Notes: generated by a model not told the origin, from the sequence alone. Shown: positions 53,960 to 63,479, numbered from the stretch's first letter. The stretch: DNA of 64,000 bases from Chryseobacterium shigense (GCF_900156575.1 NZ_FTNY01000003.1:1-64000), one strand, 5' to 3'. Made by a program: numbers and translations.

Positions 53960-54415
53960 ATGAAAAAAACTTTTTCAATACTCTCTATTTTAACCCTACT
54001 GATTTTCAGTAATTTAACTATAAACTCATGTGGAAGCAGAGAAGATACGGTAAGCTGCTTTCCCAACAACCCTATTAATGTATCTTTAAACCTTAACCTT
54101 CCTGCTTATAATGCTCTTAACTATGACGGAAGCTGGATTTATGTGAATGAGCAGCAATCCGGAACAAGAGGACTGATCGTAGTCCGTGCGGGAGACACCT
54201 TCAAAGTATACGACAGAAATGCCCCCCACATTTGCCCTGATGCCAACACAACCCTTGAAGTTAAAGACAATATCAGTGTTCTTTGCCCTAAAGACAATAC
54301 CAGATGGATTCTGAGAACAGGTCAGCCGGAGACCGGAGCAAAAACATCCCTTCCGCCTAAAACCTATCTTTACAATTATGACTTTGCCACTAAAAATTTA
54401 AATATTTACTATTAA
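53960..54415 (+). CDS. Lipoprotein with possible degenerate Rieske-like fold
   Basis: A 151-residue protein with a lipoprotein signal (TINSC, lipidated cysteine at residue 24). The mature part has a beta-rich pattern reminiscent of Rieske [2Fe-2S] domains (APHICPDANT, then SVLCPKDNTRWILRTGQPE), with cysteines where ligands would be but lacking the Cys-x-His and Cys-x-x-His pairs needed to hold a cluster. It is therefore probably a non-iron relative, or the likeness is accidental. Its stop is 1 base before the dtd start, so the two form an operon. Confidence 0.7.
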   Translation: MKKTFSILSILTLLIFSNLTINSCGSREDTVSCFPNNPINVSLNLNLPAYNALNYDGSWIYVNEQQSGTRGLIVVRAGDTFKVYDRNAPHICPDANTTLEVKDNISVLCPKDNTRWILRTGQPETGAKTSLPPKTYLYNYDFATKNLNIYY

Positions 54416-54416
54416 A

Positions 54417-54866
54417 ATGAAGATCGTTATACAGAGAGTTTCTGAGGCCAGTGTAAAGGTAGAGGGCCAGATTGTCGGGGAAATTGGAAAAGGACTGATG
54501 CTATTGACCGGAATTGATGAGAATGATGAAAAAGCTGATGCAGACTGGCTTGTCCAGAAAATTTTAAACCTCAGGATATTTGGTGATGAAGACGATAAAC
54601 TGAATCTTTCTGTAAAGGATATTTCAGGAGAAATCCTTTGCATCAGTCAATTCACATTGATTGCTGACTATAAAAAAGGAAACCGTCCATCATTCATCAA
54701 AGCAGCCAAACCAGATAAAGCGATCCCTCTATTCGATTATTTCAAAGAGGAAATAGCTAAATCCGGATTAAAGACCGAAAGCGGAATTTTCGGAGCGGAC
54801 ATGAAGGTCTCTCTCATTAATGACGGCCCCGTGACGATCGTCATGGACTCCATCACCAAAATCTAA
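54417..54866 (+). CDS. dtd: D-aminoacyl-tRNA deacylase
   Basis: Removes D-amino acids mistakenly loaded on tRNA. The 149-residue protein has all landmarks of the DTD family: start MKIVIQRVSEASVKVEG, the central catalytic motif ISQFTLIADYKKGNRPSF (SQxxL) and the C-terminal LINDGPVTIVMDS with the cross-subunit Gly-cisPro-like GPVT. Length is normal. It lies 1 base after the lipoprotein gene. Confidence 0.97.
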   Translation: MKIVIQRVSEASVKVEGQIVGEIGKGLMLLTGIDENDEKADADWLVQKILNLRIFGDEDDKLNLSVKDISGEILCISQFTLIADYKKGNRPSFIKAAKPDKAIPLFDYFKEEIAKSGLKTESGIFGADMKVSLINDGPVTIVMDSITKI

Positions 54867-54941
54867 CAACGGAAACAAAATATCCCCGTCTGTAACTTAA
54901 GTCTCCAAAGCCTTAAGATTTGAATAAAAAATGCTCTATTC

Positions 54942-56069
54942 ATGCACCTTGATTTTAAATTAATATCCGGATTTTTCTTAACCTTCAGTCTTTATTTCAT
55001 GGGGTATGCCCAGAGTCGTGATGAACTTTTAAAGTCAAAACTGGATTCTGCCTTTTCAGAATTGTTTAAAGCAGATGAGCCGGGTGGTGCTGTTTTAATC
55101 CAACAAGGGAATAAGGTTTTGTACGAAAACTCTTTCGGACTGGCTGATCTGAAAACCAAAGATAAGTTCACCAGCAAAACCGTTTCCAACCTGGGTTCTA
55201 TTTCTAAAACGTTTGTGTCTTACGGAATTTTGGTCCTTCAGAATCAACACCAACTCTCAACAGATGACAATCTGCTGAAATTTTTCCCGGATTTCAAGAA
55301 CAAGGATATCGCCACTAAGATCAAACTGCGCCACGTCCTTACCCATAGCTCCGGGTTGCCGGATTTGAGAAATGTAGACAAAGACAGTATATTTTACCTT
55401 ACGGCCAAAGATGAAGAGAATTTCAAGCCGTTAAAATTTGCAGATTCTCTGGCGTTTGAACCGGGAACCCAATTCGAGTATTCAAATCCGGCTTACAATG
55501 GACTGGCAATGGTTATTGAAAAGACCAGCGGCATGAAATGGCAGCGTTTTATCCGTGACTATATTTTTAAGCCTTCAGGAATGAAAAACAGCCGGATCAC
55601 GGATGGCAGCTTTCCGGATAAAAATGTAGCTCATGGTTATATTTTGAAGGATAAACGCTATCAGGAATATGACTATGGCGAATACCCTACTTTTACAGCG
55701 GCCGGAAACGGAGGCGTGTGGAGCTCTATTGAGGATCTGAAAAAGTATATGACAGCAATCAGTCAATGCAGGTTTACGGACTGTTCTGTTATTGAAGCTT
55801 CAAAAAAGGTGTATAATCCTTCTGGCTGGAAGGACAAAAAACCCGCCTACCATACCGGAACCTGGTTTGTTCATCAGGGTTTTTATGCTGATACAAAAAC
55901 AGAAGAAACGGTAAATGTTATAGAACATGCCGGTGATCAGGGCGGTTTTAAATCTCACCTCATCATGATCCCTGAAAAAAACATTTCCATTGTATGGCTG
56001 ACCAACAATAATAAGTTTATTACAGGCCATATCCGCAGAATACTTCTTCAGATGAAATACATCGACTAA
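54942..56069 (+). CDS. Serine hydrolase of beta-lactamase / penicillin-binding fold
   Basis: A 375-residue exported protein (signal peptide ending near GYAQS, residue 24) of the class C beta-lactamase-like family. Motifs: catalytic SxxK as SISKTF near residue 87, YSN (in EYSNPAYNG) and, in place of KTG, the run EHAGDQGGF near residue 325 (HAG). Family members act as D-aminopeptidases, esterases or peptidoglycan hydrolases; true beta-lactamase activity is not implied. It stands alone, with its own upstream region. Confidence 0.9.
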   Translation: MHLDFKLISGFFLTFSLYFMGYAQSRDELLKSKLDSAFSELFKADEPGGAVLIQQGNKVLYENSFGLADLKTKDKFTSKTVSNLGSISKTFVSYGILVLQNQHQLSTDDNLLKFFPDFKNKDIATKIKLRHVLTHSSGLPDLRNVDKDSIFYLTAKDEENFKPLKFADSLAFEPGTQFEYSNPAYNGLAMVIEKTSGMKWQRFIRDYIFKPSGMKNSRITDGSFPDKNVAHGYILKDKRYQEYDYGEYPTFTAAGNGGVWSSIEDLKKYMTAISQCRFTDCSVIEASKKVYNPSGWKDKKPAYHTGTWFVHQGFYADTKTEETVNVIEHAGDQGGFKSHLIMIPEKNISIVWLTNNNKFITGHIRRILLQMKYID

Positions 56070-56279
56070 ACAGATTTCATCATCTCCTTATTTCTTCGAT
56101 ATAATTTTTACATTATTAATTACAGAATATTAAAATTATTGCTATTGATTTAATTTCACAAAATTGTGATTTAAATTAATTTTATCAATATATTTATTGA
56201 TTATACTTTACGATTATCAATTCATTAATTAAATTCGTTTATTAATATTCTTATTTCATGTTTTTCATTTTTTTAATTA

Positions 56280-56287
56280 TACATTTG
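56280..56287 (+). promoter_or_regulatory. -7 promoter box before subtilase
   Basis: TACATTTG matches TAnnTTTG and lies 25 bases before the ATG at 56313, so the broken gene still appears to have a promoter. Confidence 0.45.
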
Positions 56288-56312
56288 GTTTACAACCATT
56301 TAATAAAATATT

Positions 56313-57968
56313 ATGAAAACAGAAATTAGACTTTTCACCTTTTTTATTTTCAGCTTTTTCCTGTCTTTCGGTCAGAATCCGACTGATAGAAATGCCCCCC
56401 TCAACTCAAACATTTATGTATGTTTTTCAAAAAACATTACTTCTGAAAAAACAGCGCTCAGCCAAAATCCTGAGCTCGCAGAATTTGTTAAAACTTATAA
56501 GATTTCATTCATCAATGATTTCGGTTTTAGTGAACGAAAGCTGGACGAAATGATCAAAGACAGCAGAGCCAACGGTAACTCAGGAGAATCTGTTGAAAAA
56601 CTCAAGCGAATATTCAAAGTCAATATTCCTCTGCAAAATACGGAAGCAGCTGATAAATTGGCCCGTACGCTTGAAAAATTCCCGGAAATAGAATATGTTT
56701 CTGTGATGAGCAGTACTCCAATAGAACCTCCTTTTGTCAAAGCATTCGTGGCTACTCCTGACCTGGAAAGTGTGCAGACCTATCTGAATGATAATCCTGG
56801 AATTAATGCCAAATATGCCTGGTCAAGAGGAATTACGGGTCAAAATATCAGAATTCGTGATGTAGAATATGGTTTTTACAAAACGCACGAAATGCTATCC
56901 AATCAAAATTCCATCCAACTGGAGACATGATACACCCCGAATTCAGGTTTATCGGGGAATAACTACCGCGATCACGGAACGGCTGTTGTGAGTATATTAG
57001 GCTCAGTAAAAGATAATATCGGACTTTCAGGTGCAGCTTACAGTGCTTCGCAAATCAAAGGCTATATGGAATGGACGACGGTAGGCTACAACAGAGCTTC
57101 CGCAGTCAGCAGATCCATTAATGCCTCGCAGGCCGGGGATATTATATTGTATGAAATGCAGACAGGCGGAAAAGATGGACAATATTGTCCTGCTGAATAC
57201 GACCGTGTGATCTGGGACTTGACCAAAGCAGCTACCGACTCAGGAATCATCATTATTGCAGCTGCCGGAAATGGAAATCAAAACCTGGACGATCCTTTTT
57301 ATGCCTCTTATCTGGCAAGAGGAAACAGCGGAGCGATTATTGTAGGTGCCGGTTCGCCTAATACCACCCATTCCAAACTTAGCTTCAGTACCTTTGGAAA
57401 CAGGGTGGATGTTCAGGGCTGGGGAAGCAATGTTTTAGCAGCCGGATATGGTTCTTATCAAAAGTATGATAATGACGATAACCGAACTTATAATTATTTT
57501 AGCGGAACAAGTTCTGCAACTCCTGTTGTGGCTTCTGCAGCTACTTTGATCCAGTCTTTCTATTACCAGAATACAGGTCAGTATCTCACTCCGGCTGCGA
57601 TGAAAAATTTATTAATCTCTACGGGAATTCCTCAGGGAGGGACGGTTGCCAATCAGAAAATAGGGCCGCTACCCAATGTAAAAAATGCCCTATTACAACT
57701 GGAAGGAAGTTTTAAAGCCAGCATCAAAGTTCAGTCTCCTTTAGAAATTAAGATTTATCCAAATCCTTCTACCAGCGCTATTGCGATTCACAGCAATGAA
57801 GCGAACAAACTTGATTTCGAGATCATCAATATGCATGGACGAACTGTCACAAAAGGTTCTGTTTCTCCTGATGAAAAGATCAATACTTCCAATCTTCCAG
57901 CCGGTCAGTATATCATCAATATCACCGAAGGGCAAAGAAGAGTGGTTGAAAAATTCACTAAACTATAA
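56313..57968 (+). pseudogene. S8 subtilisin-like peptidase interrupted by in-frame TGA
   Basis: One reading frame of 551 residues broken by a TGA at 56928-56930. The frame is the same before and after the stop, and the bases beyond it continue the protein (YTPNSGLSGNNYRDHGTAVV). All three catalytic residues are present: Asp183 (IRDVEYG) before the stop, His221 (RDHGTAVV) and Ser at about 400 (GTSSATP) after it. The last 75 residues form a T9SS sorting domain (IKIYPNPSTS, then LPAGQYIINI), so the intact enzyme would be a secreted protease. A single GGA-to-TGA change would explain the break. Alternatives are a sequencing error or read-through. Confidence 0.85.
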
Positions 57969-58090
57969 TATAGGTACATTCGGATATATGTAATGAAACA
58001 ATGAGGTGATCTGATTTTAGATCATCTCATTTTCCATTTAAAAACTGCAAAAATAGATGTATCTTGTTTTCTTTTTAATCTAAATAAAGA

Positions 58091-58483
58091 ATGAGCGGAG
58101 AAAAAGATTTAGAAAAGCTTTTAAAAAGTATGAAGCCCAAACATAATCCGGGGAACTATGTTTTTTGTACGACGAAAAATACAGATCGCTTTAATTTGAA
58201 TGAAATTGAAATGTCCTTCAGAGAAGAGGAAGGGTTTACCATTATTGTACAAAAGGAAATTGCAGACAAGTTACAGCTGGACTATTCTGTCGTCATGTCC
58301 TGGATAACACTGACTGTACATTCTTCTCTGGAAGCAGTAGGATTAACTGCTGCTTTTTCAAAAGCACTTTCTGAAAACGGCATAAGCTGTAATGTTGTAG
58401 CAGCCTATTACCATGACCATATTTTCGTGAATGCAAAAGATCTTGAAAAGGCACTTGAAGTCCTGACTAAATTATCTGAATAA
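58091..58483 (+). CDS. ACT domain-containing protein
   Basis: A 130-residue cytoplasmic protein with two ACT-like halves, typical of the ACT_3/ACT_7 group: MSGEKDLEKLLKSMKPKHNP at the start, YVFCTTKN and MSWITLTVHSSLEAVGLTAA in the middle, and NGISCNVVAAYYHDHIFVN near the end. ACT domains bind amino acids or other small ligands; no enzyme domain is attached. Its ligand is unknown. Confidence 0.9.
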   Translation: MSGEKDLEKLLKSMKPKHNPGNYVFCTTKNTDRFNLNEIEMSFREEEGFTIIVQKEIADKLQLDYSVVMSWITLTVHSSLEAVGLTAAFSKALSENGISCNVVAAYYHDHIFVNAKDLEKALEVLTKLSE

Positions 58484-58497
58484 AAACTTACAAAAAA

Positions 58498-58526
58498 AAT
58501 AGGCTGCCTTTTCAGGACAGCCTATT
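58498..58526. terminator. Bidirectional terminator
   Basis: AATAGGCTG (58498-58506) pairs with CAGCCTATT (58518-58526), with an inner CCT/AGG stem and an A run before it (T run on the minus strand). It separates the convergent ACT gene and lipoprotein gene. Confidence 0.75.
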
Positions 58527-58547
58527 CTATTGTAAACGGTACAAAAA

Positions 58548-59060
58548 TTATTTCGCTGGAACACTGTTGAAATTAAGTGCTATTTTAAGATTCATATCAG
58601 ACGTGGTCTGATTTTTCAATTCGTAAACTGTTCTTACGGTAAGTCCTGAACTCTTTACCACCTCATCTAAATAACCGGTATCATTAAGATCCAGATTTAA
58701 ACTGGAGGAATCTGTAGTAATATTGGAACGTGATGCTACCAATTTCTCTTGTGTTCCACTTGATGAAACATAGACTTTCACAGATTTTACGGCACTTAAA
58801 TTTCCGCCTGACGGAGAAACTACAGAGATTTTGGCATCTGAAATTCTAACATCCTTGATCTTTGCATTATTGTTTCCTCCAAACCATGTTTGGACATTCG
58901 TAGCCGTAGATGTAGAAGAAACTTCTTTATCAGCAGGCACTCCTGTAGAGACCAGAACATTGGCTGTATAAGGGAATGTATTCTGAACCAACGACTGTAC
59001 AGTTCCACAGCTTACTACTACCGCTGAAACTGCTGCCGTCATTAACCATATATTTTTCAT
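58548..59060 (-). CDS. Lipoprotein, function unknown
   Basis: A 170-residue protein with a lipoprotein signal (SAVVVSC, lipidated cysteine at residue 18). The mature part is Ser/Thr/Val-rich, all-beta in look, with no motif I recognise. The next upstream gene on the same strand (59113) also encodes a lipoprotein, 52 bases away, so the pair may be co-expressed, but the two sequences are not alike. Confidence 0.75.
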   Translation of the reverse strand: MKNIWLMTAAVSAVVVSCGTVQSLVQNTFPYTANVLVSTGVPADKEVSSTSTATNVQTWFGGNNNAKIKDVRISDAKISVVSPSGGNLSAVKSVKVYVSSSGTQEKLVASRSNITTDSSSLNLDLNDTGYLDEVVKSSGLTVRTVYELKNQTTSDMNLKIALNFNSVPAK

Positions 59061-59112
59061 AATTTTAAACTTTAGTAATGAGTTTGCACAAATTATACCA
59101 AATGAATAAAAC

Positions 59113-59649
59113 TTATTCTACACTTACATTAAAACTTCCTATGGTATTGCCTGAAGCCATGTTACTTTTCCCAATGATCAGCCACACTTCTCCTTTACCT
59201 TTGATCTCATAAGTAATTTCTCTGCTGAAAGGCCCATCGTACTCTCCGTTGGGAAGTTTGATCTGGTTGAACCTGATATTAAAATCTTTTTCGTTTGTTG
59301 AAATTTTAGCTTTAATATTCGGTTTGTCGTAATGGGTCAGTTTCAAAACCAACTCCTGCCCCTCTTTTGTAAATTCTTCTCCCAGTGTGAAAGGAAGCTG
59401 AGACGCATCTGCCGTCCTTACGATCTGCCCTTCCTTCTCGTTTCTCATTACCCCTTTGCGCAATACTTCTTTGGTAACGGGAGCATTGTTAACGATTGAA
59501 TCTTTCTTTCTAAGTTCAGCGGAATCTGCTCTGGCAGCATCAGGCATTTCTGTGACCACAGCAGAGTCTCTGTTCGGAGTTTCTGATATGTTCGCTTCTT
59601 TTTTACACGAAATAATAATCAATGGAATTAACAATAAGGATTTTTTCAT
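59113..59649 (-). CDS. Lipoprotein, function unknown
   Basis: A 178-residue protein with a lipoprotein signal (PLIIISC, lipidated cysteine at residue 15) followed by a charged low-complexity linker rich in Glu, Asp and Ala, and a C-terminal beta-rich domain (residues 95-178; EITYEIKGKGEVWLIIGKSN). It starts 5 bases after the DUF4153-like membrane protein gene and is likely co-transcribed with it. Confidence 0.75.
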   Translation of the reverse strand: MKKSLLLIPLIIISCKKEANISETPNRDSAVVTEMPDAARADSAELRKKDSIVNNAPVTKEVLRKGVMRNEKEGQIVRTADASQLPFTLGEEFTKEGQELVLKLTHYDKPNIKAKISTNEKDFNIRFNQIKLPNGEYDGPFSREITYEIKGKGEVWLIIGKSNMASGNTIGSFNVSVE

Positions 59650-59654
59650 AATAA

Positions 59655-61028
59655 TTAATCTTTTAATGTTTCATAGTAAATGATTTTGGAAAGGAAAGGT
59701 CTGGATTTTTGTTCTTTAACTTTTTCAAGTACTTTCTTTTTAAGCTGTGGGCTGTTTTTTTCATCCGCATACTTCAGCAACCCCCTTTCACTAAAATTGA
59801 TCTGTTCAAGGTGATAATTCACCACAAAATCTTTACGTTTCATATTCTGGGAAGTAATGATTCCGCCCCAGTTGACATAACTGCAAGCCAAAATTGTTCC
59901 ATAAATATACCAGATCATGCCATTGAACAGAAATGCATTTCTTTTTTTTCTTTGAATTTTAATGAAAGTAAGAGCCAGCCCGATCAGTGCTAACAGCAGA
60001 AAGGCAAACACCCCCAGCCTTTTGTACGTCAATCCGTAGCTGATAATATATTCGTAGTTTTTTACGGCTGCAGACAAGACCAGGATAGCATTCAGAATGA
60101 TCCAGATTCTGGCCAGAATTTTCATCAGCTTTGCTTTAGGATCAAAATTGAACCCCGATTTAAAATAAAACATAATGACCAGCACTGCCATAATGATAGA
60201 TATGATCACGGCATTCACTCTTTCATGGGTTTCTTCGGAAAGCTGAACCGGCGTTTTTAATACTTCATAGAACTGTTCGTAATTATAGGTGATAATGAAA
60301 AATATCAATAAAATATTCAGGCAGAAGAAAGAGATAATACCACTTGTCCTTTCTGAATCGAGATCAAGGAAAGAATAGGTTGACTTTTGGATTTTAGCTT
60401 CATCCTTAAAATCATCATCCAGCAAATGATTCTTCTTGTAAATAAATCTTTCTACTGCGTAGTTCCAGTAATTGAACGCAATGAAAAATCCCAACAACGA
60501 AAGACATAAGACCTGCCAGACGTTAATATCCAGTTCATAATCTCTAAAGACAGCCGCAAAGTGATCACTCCCTGCAGAATAGATTCCGAAAAATATAGAG
60601 ATCAATAGAAGTGGAATAATGATAAACGCCAATGTTTTCTGCCATACCCCGGAGACATTTTTCTTCGGAAGCCATTCGTCAAAGCTAAAGAACCGGAAAA
60701 GCGAGGTAAAACTGTTGATGATAAAAACCGGAATCAGGAACAGTATTTTCAGTTTTTTATTTCTTGAACAGTAACCTAATAAAAGAATGGAACTTACAAC
60801 CGCAATCAGGGAAGGGAAATCTCCGTACCAAATGAAAGCAAAACCTGATAAAATACTTGTAACAAAAAGTATCAGAAAAGGTTTATTTCTGTTTCTTTCC
60901 GGAGTTTTGAAAAAGGTGAGCAGTGCGTAAATGATACTTAAAATACCGAGATTCATTCCCAGGTCCTGATCATAGAATACCAGAACAAACAAAGCGGCTG
61001 TAAGGAATATATAGTGATGTGTTTTCAT
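59655..61028 (-). CDS. Polytopic membrane protein, DUF4153/DUF4173-like
   Basis: A 457-residue protein with about ten hydrophobic segments and a soluble, basic C-terminal tail (from about residue 400; KRKDFVVNYHLEQINFSERG). The layout, with a central charged cytoplasmic loop near residues 200-225, matches DUF4153/DUF4173-type membrane proteins of unknown function. No transporter signature or catalytic motif is seen. The lipoprotein gene at 59113 follows after 5 bases. Confidence 0.75.
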   Translation of the reverse strand: MKTHHYIFLTAALFVLVFYDQDLGMNLGILSIIYALLTFFKTPERNRNKPFLILFVTSILSGFAFIWYGDFPSLIAVVSSILLLGYCSRNKKLKILFLIPVFIINSFTSLFRFFSFDEWLPKKNVSGVWQKTLAFIIIPLLLISIFFGIYSAGSDHFAAVFRDYELDINVWQVLCLSLLGFFIAFNYWNYAVERFIYKKNHLLDDDFKDEAKIQKSTYSFLDLDSERTSGIISFFCLNILLIFFIITYNYEQFYEVLKTPVQLSEETHERVNAVIISIIMAVLVIMFYFKSGFNFDPKAKLMKILARIWIILNAILVLSAAVKNYEYIISYGLTYKRLGVFAFLLLALIGLALTFIKIQRKKRNAFLFNGMIWYIYGTILACSYVNWGGIITSQNMKRKDFVVNYHLEQINFSERGLLKYADEKNSPQLKKKVLEKVKEQKSRPFLSKIIYYETLKD

Positions 61029-61140
61029 GATGGAAGGGTTTAAGATTGAAATTTAAAAATTGAAGCCTTTAAAGATTTAAAGATTCTAAATGCGCTATTA
61101 TCATGTGTTTTTTTGATTTAAAATTCTGAAAATGAAAAAT

Positions 61141-61437
61141 TTACATATGGTAAGTAAAGAGGATGAATAGATAAAGGATCATAATTGGAATATTAAGAAG
61201 TAACAGCAGTACTGAGTTTCCTGATGATTTCTTATCCGGTACATCTGTCAGGAATTCTAAAAGCTCATATAGCAGGACAAGGAGGTTCGCTACGGCTGCA
61301 ATAACCACAAAATAAAATCCCAATATCAGCAGAAAATCTGCTTTTGTTATCATATAGGATAAGAATAATAAAGTCCCTGATAAAAATGAAGCAAGAAAAG
61401 TGTTTCTGCCAATCGTACTGTATTGTACTTTCTTCAT
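61141..61437 (-). CDS. Small membrane protein, paralogue A
   Basis: A 98-residue protein with three hydrophobic segments and no catalytic motif. It is similar along its whole length to the 97-residue protein at 61943-62236: a shared Gly-x3-Phe start, a Tyr-x-Ile-Thr turn, NLLVLLYELL and a closing LNIPIMILYLFI (there INIPVAILYAVI). The two paralogues flank the COQ4-like gene. It lies 9 bases after that gene on the same strand. Confidence 0.75.
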   Translation of the reverse strand: MKKVQYSTIGRNTFLASFLSGTLLFLSYMITKADFLLILGFYFVVIAAVANLLVLLYELLEFLTDVPDKKSSGNSVLLLLLNIPIMILYLFILFTYHM

Positions 61438-61446
61438 GATGGATCT

Positions 61447-61932
61447 TTAGTATAAAGCTGATGTTTCCTTCTGCTGTATATAATCTTTCAGATGATCAAA
61501 ATTTTGCCACAGTAAGCTTTCAAAATCCCAGTGATAAAAAGGTCTCATGCTTTGTCCTTTTCTGTATGCCTTTATATAGAGCTTTGAATATTCGGGAAGA
61601 ATCAATGTACCCAATACGACTGCTGCCAGAAGATGGGCATTGAGTTTACCGTTTCCGAGGAGGAGATACTGCATGGCAATTTCGTCTTCGAATTGAGTTC
61701 CGCATCCGGTGATCAGATGGTGTACATCATGATCTTCCATTTTGGGAATCATGGAGAATCCATGCTTTTTATAAAACTCACCCAGTTTTCTCCCTAAGGA
61801 ATCCTCCTGGAATTGCAGCAGCTGCGTTTCATTGAATTGCCACTGTCTTTTTTTCTTTTTAAAATATTTTCTGTAGAGTTTCTGGGTTTTATCGTAGACA
61901 AAAAGAAGAAATTGAACACGTACTTTTTTCAT
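61447..61932 (-). CDS. COQ4-like protein
   Basis: A 161-residue protein with the COQ4 metal-site pattern HDVHHLITGCG followed by E (HDxxHx11E) near residues 69-85, and the helical flanks AMQYLLLGNGKLNAHLL and FYHWDFESLLWQN. In eukaryotes and proteobacteria COQ4 supports ubiquinone synthesis. Flavobacteria use menaquinone, so a different role, for instance in quinone- or lipid-ring chemistry, is more likely here. It sits in one operon with two paralogous small membrane proteins on either side. Confidence 0.82.
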   Translation of the reverse strand: MKKVRVQFLLFVYDKTQKLYRKYFKKKKRQWQFNETQLLQFQEDSLGRKLGEFYKKHGFSMIPKMEDHDVHHLITGCGTQFEDEIAMQYLLLGNGKLNAHLLAAVVLGTLILPEYSKLYIKAYRKGQSMRPFYHWDFESLLWQNFDHLKDYIQQKETSALY

Positions 61933-61942
61933 AATGTAGTAT

Positions 61943-62236
61943 TTAGTTTAGATTAAGTCCTATTACAGCGTAAAGAATCGCTACCGGAATATTGATCATC
62001 AGTATACCGATCGCTTTGAGGCAGATTTTAAACTTTGATGGATGAACAAGTGAATAGGTTAGCAATCCTATGACAATTAGCAGATTGATAATGGTTCCAA
62101 AAATTAAAAGCAGATAACCTGTAATCGCGAAACCATCATTGCTTGTTATCAGATAACCGAAAAGACAGATATTTCCGAGAGCAAAGCATAATCCGAAAAT
62201 GTATTTTCCAATATTTATAATTTCATGATCTTTCAT
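61943..62236 (-). CDS. Small membrane protein, paralogue B
   Basis: A 97-residue protein with three hydrophobic segments, homologous to the protein at 61141-61437. It starts 10 bases after the metallophosphoesterase gene and ends 10 bases before the COQ4-like gene, so all four are likely one transcription unit. Function unknown. Confidence 0.75.
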   Translation of the reverse strand: MKDHEIINIGKYIFGLCFALGNICLFGYLITSNDGFAITGYLLLIFGTIINLLIVIGLLTYSLVHPSKFKICLKAIGILMINIPVAILYAVIGLNLN

Positions 62237-62246
62237 AGATATTATT

Positions 62247-63089
62247 TTAAGCTTGAGTTAAAGTAAAGACGGTAATTTCCGGACGAACCATGAACCTTAT
62301 CTGGAAAGAATGGCCAATAGCCCTGTTGATATAAAGCATTCTTCCATCTTGAAGATCTATTTCACCAGATATATATTTTTTATTTTGGACAGGAAGGACC
62401 GGTGTGATAATCCCCGGAATCCGACATTGTCCCCCATGGGTATGACCGCTTAAAATCCATCCTTGATATCCGTTCCATATATTTCTGTCGCAGGCATCCG
62501 GGTTATGGCAGAGTACCAGATTGGCTTTTGAAGAGTCATAGCTTTTCATTACTTCGTTTGGATAGAAATTTGGAGACCACAGATCTTCAAATCCTATAAA
62601 ATTCAGTCCATGACTTTCTTCACTGTTGTTTTTGAGCATACTGATTCCAAAATTCTGAAGAATATGGCAGATGTTTTCTGAGCATTCTGTATCCTTCCAG
62701 TCCTTTCCGTAGTCGTGATTTCCAAGGATTCCGAAAGTCGCCAGCTTTCCGTGGACTGAATGCTTCATTACTTTCTTCAAATCATCCTGTTCATCCATAG
62801 TTCCATGATTCACAAAATCGCCGGTATAGATTACAAAATCAGGATTGAACTGCCGGGCTTTTTGGAAAGAGTCGATCAGGAAATTCCAGTCGAAGCGGTT
62901 TCCGACATGCAGGTCTGATATCTGCATGAGTATTTTACCTTCTAATGTTTGCGGGAGGTTTTTAACCGGAAGTTTTCTTTGGACAAATTCTACCCAGAAA
63001 GGCTCTATTTGCCAGGAATACAATGCAGGGAATATTCCCATCACTGAAAATTGCGCCAATTTTTTAATGAACATTTTTCTCGTCATCAT
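62247..63089 (-). CDS. Metallophosphoesterase (calcineurin-like)
   Basis: A 280-residue protein with the full metallophosphoesterase motif set: DLHVG (about residue 58), GDFVNHG, GNHDYG, and GHTHGGQ near residue 220. The N-terminus is an uncleaved hydrophobic anchor (KKLAQFSVMGIFPALYSWQI), so the domain should sit outside the cytoplasm facing the envelope. It resembles YkuE/LpxH-type phosphoesterases that act on phospholipids or nucleotide-lipids. It is the first gene of the operon with the COQ4-like protein. Confidence 0.92.
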   Translation of the reverse strand: MMTRKMFIKKLAQFSVMGIFPALYSWQIEPFWVEFVQRKLPVKNLPQTLEGKILMQISDLHVGNRFDWNFLIDSFQKARQFNPDFVIYTGDFVNHGTMDEQDDLKKVMKHSVHGKLATFGILGNHDYGKDWKDTECSENICHILQNFGISMLKNNSEESHGLNFIGFEDLWSPNFYPNEVMKSYDSSKANLVLCHNPDACDRNIWNGYQGWILSGHTHGGQCRIPGIITPVLPVQNKKYISGEIDLQDGRMLYINRAIGHSFQIRFMVRPEITVFTLTQA

Positions 63090-63123
63090 TGAAATGTATA
63101 GTATTTGAAATGGTCGTCAGAAT

Positions 63124-63414
63124 CTAATTTCCTGCCCACGGACTTCCTAAAATCCCTACCGCCAATTCGATCCAGATCAGGGCAAAAGCCATCAAAATGA
63201 AAATGCAGATAAGAATTCTGTGAGTTCTTTTTTTAATTTTACGTCTTACGACATTGATCAGAAATGAAGTACTAAAGAGTAAAACGCCTGCTATCAGAAA
63301 ATCTGAAACTGACCAATTGATCTCCTTAGAAAATATATTTCCCAACAATGGAATACCAAGTGCAACCAATGGAAGCGCATAACTTGCGAGTGTTTTTTGT
63401 TTTTGTGTCATCAT
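63124..63414 (-). CDS. Small membrane protein, function unknown
   Basis: A 96-residue protein with three hydrophobic segments and a basic loop (VVRRKIKKRTHRI). No motif is recognised. The frame opens 13 codons earlier, but the ATG at 63414 (MMTQKQK) looks the better start. It lies 65 bases downstream of the winged-helix regulator on the same strand and may be its target or partner. Confidence 0.65.
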   Translation of the reverse strand: MMTQKQKTLASYALPLVALGIPLLGNIFSKEINWSVSDFLIAGVLLFSTSFLINVVRRKIKKRTHRILICIFILMAFALIWIELAVGILGSPWAGN

Positions 63415-63479
63415 TTTATTTAATTTTAAGTTATAAAGTACTTTGTATTTCAAAGTTAATTTTCAAAAAAATATAGGGT

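Noticed and set aside
54942..56069. Antibiotic-resistance beta-lactamase
   Set aside because: The motifs fit the broad class C-like serine hydrolase family; nothing points to a true beta-lactamase.
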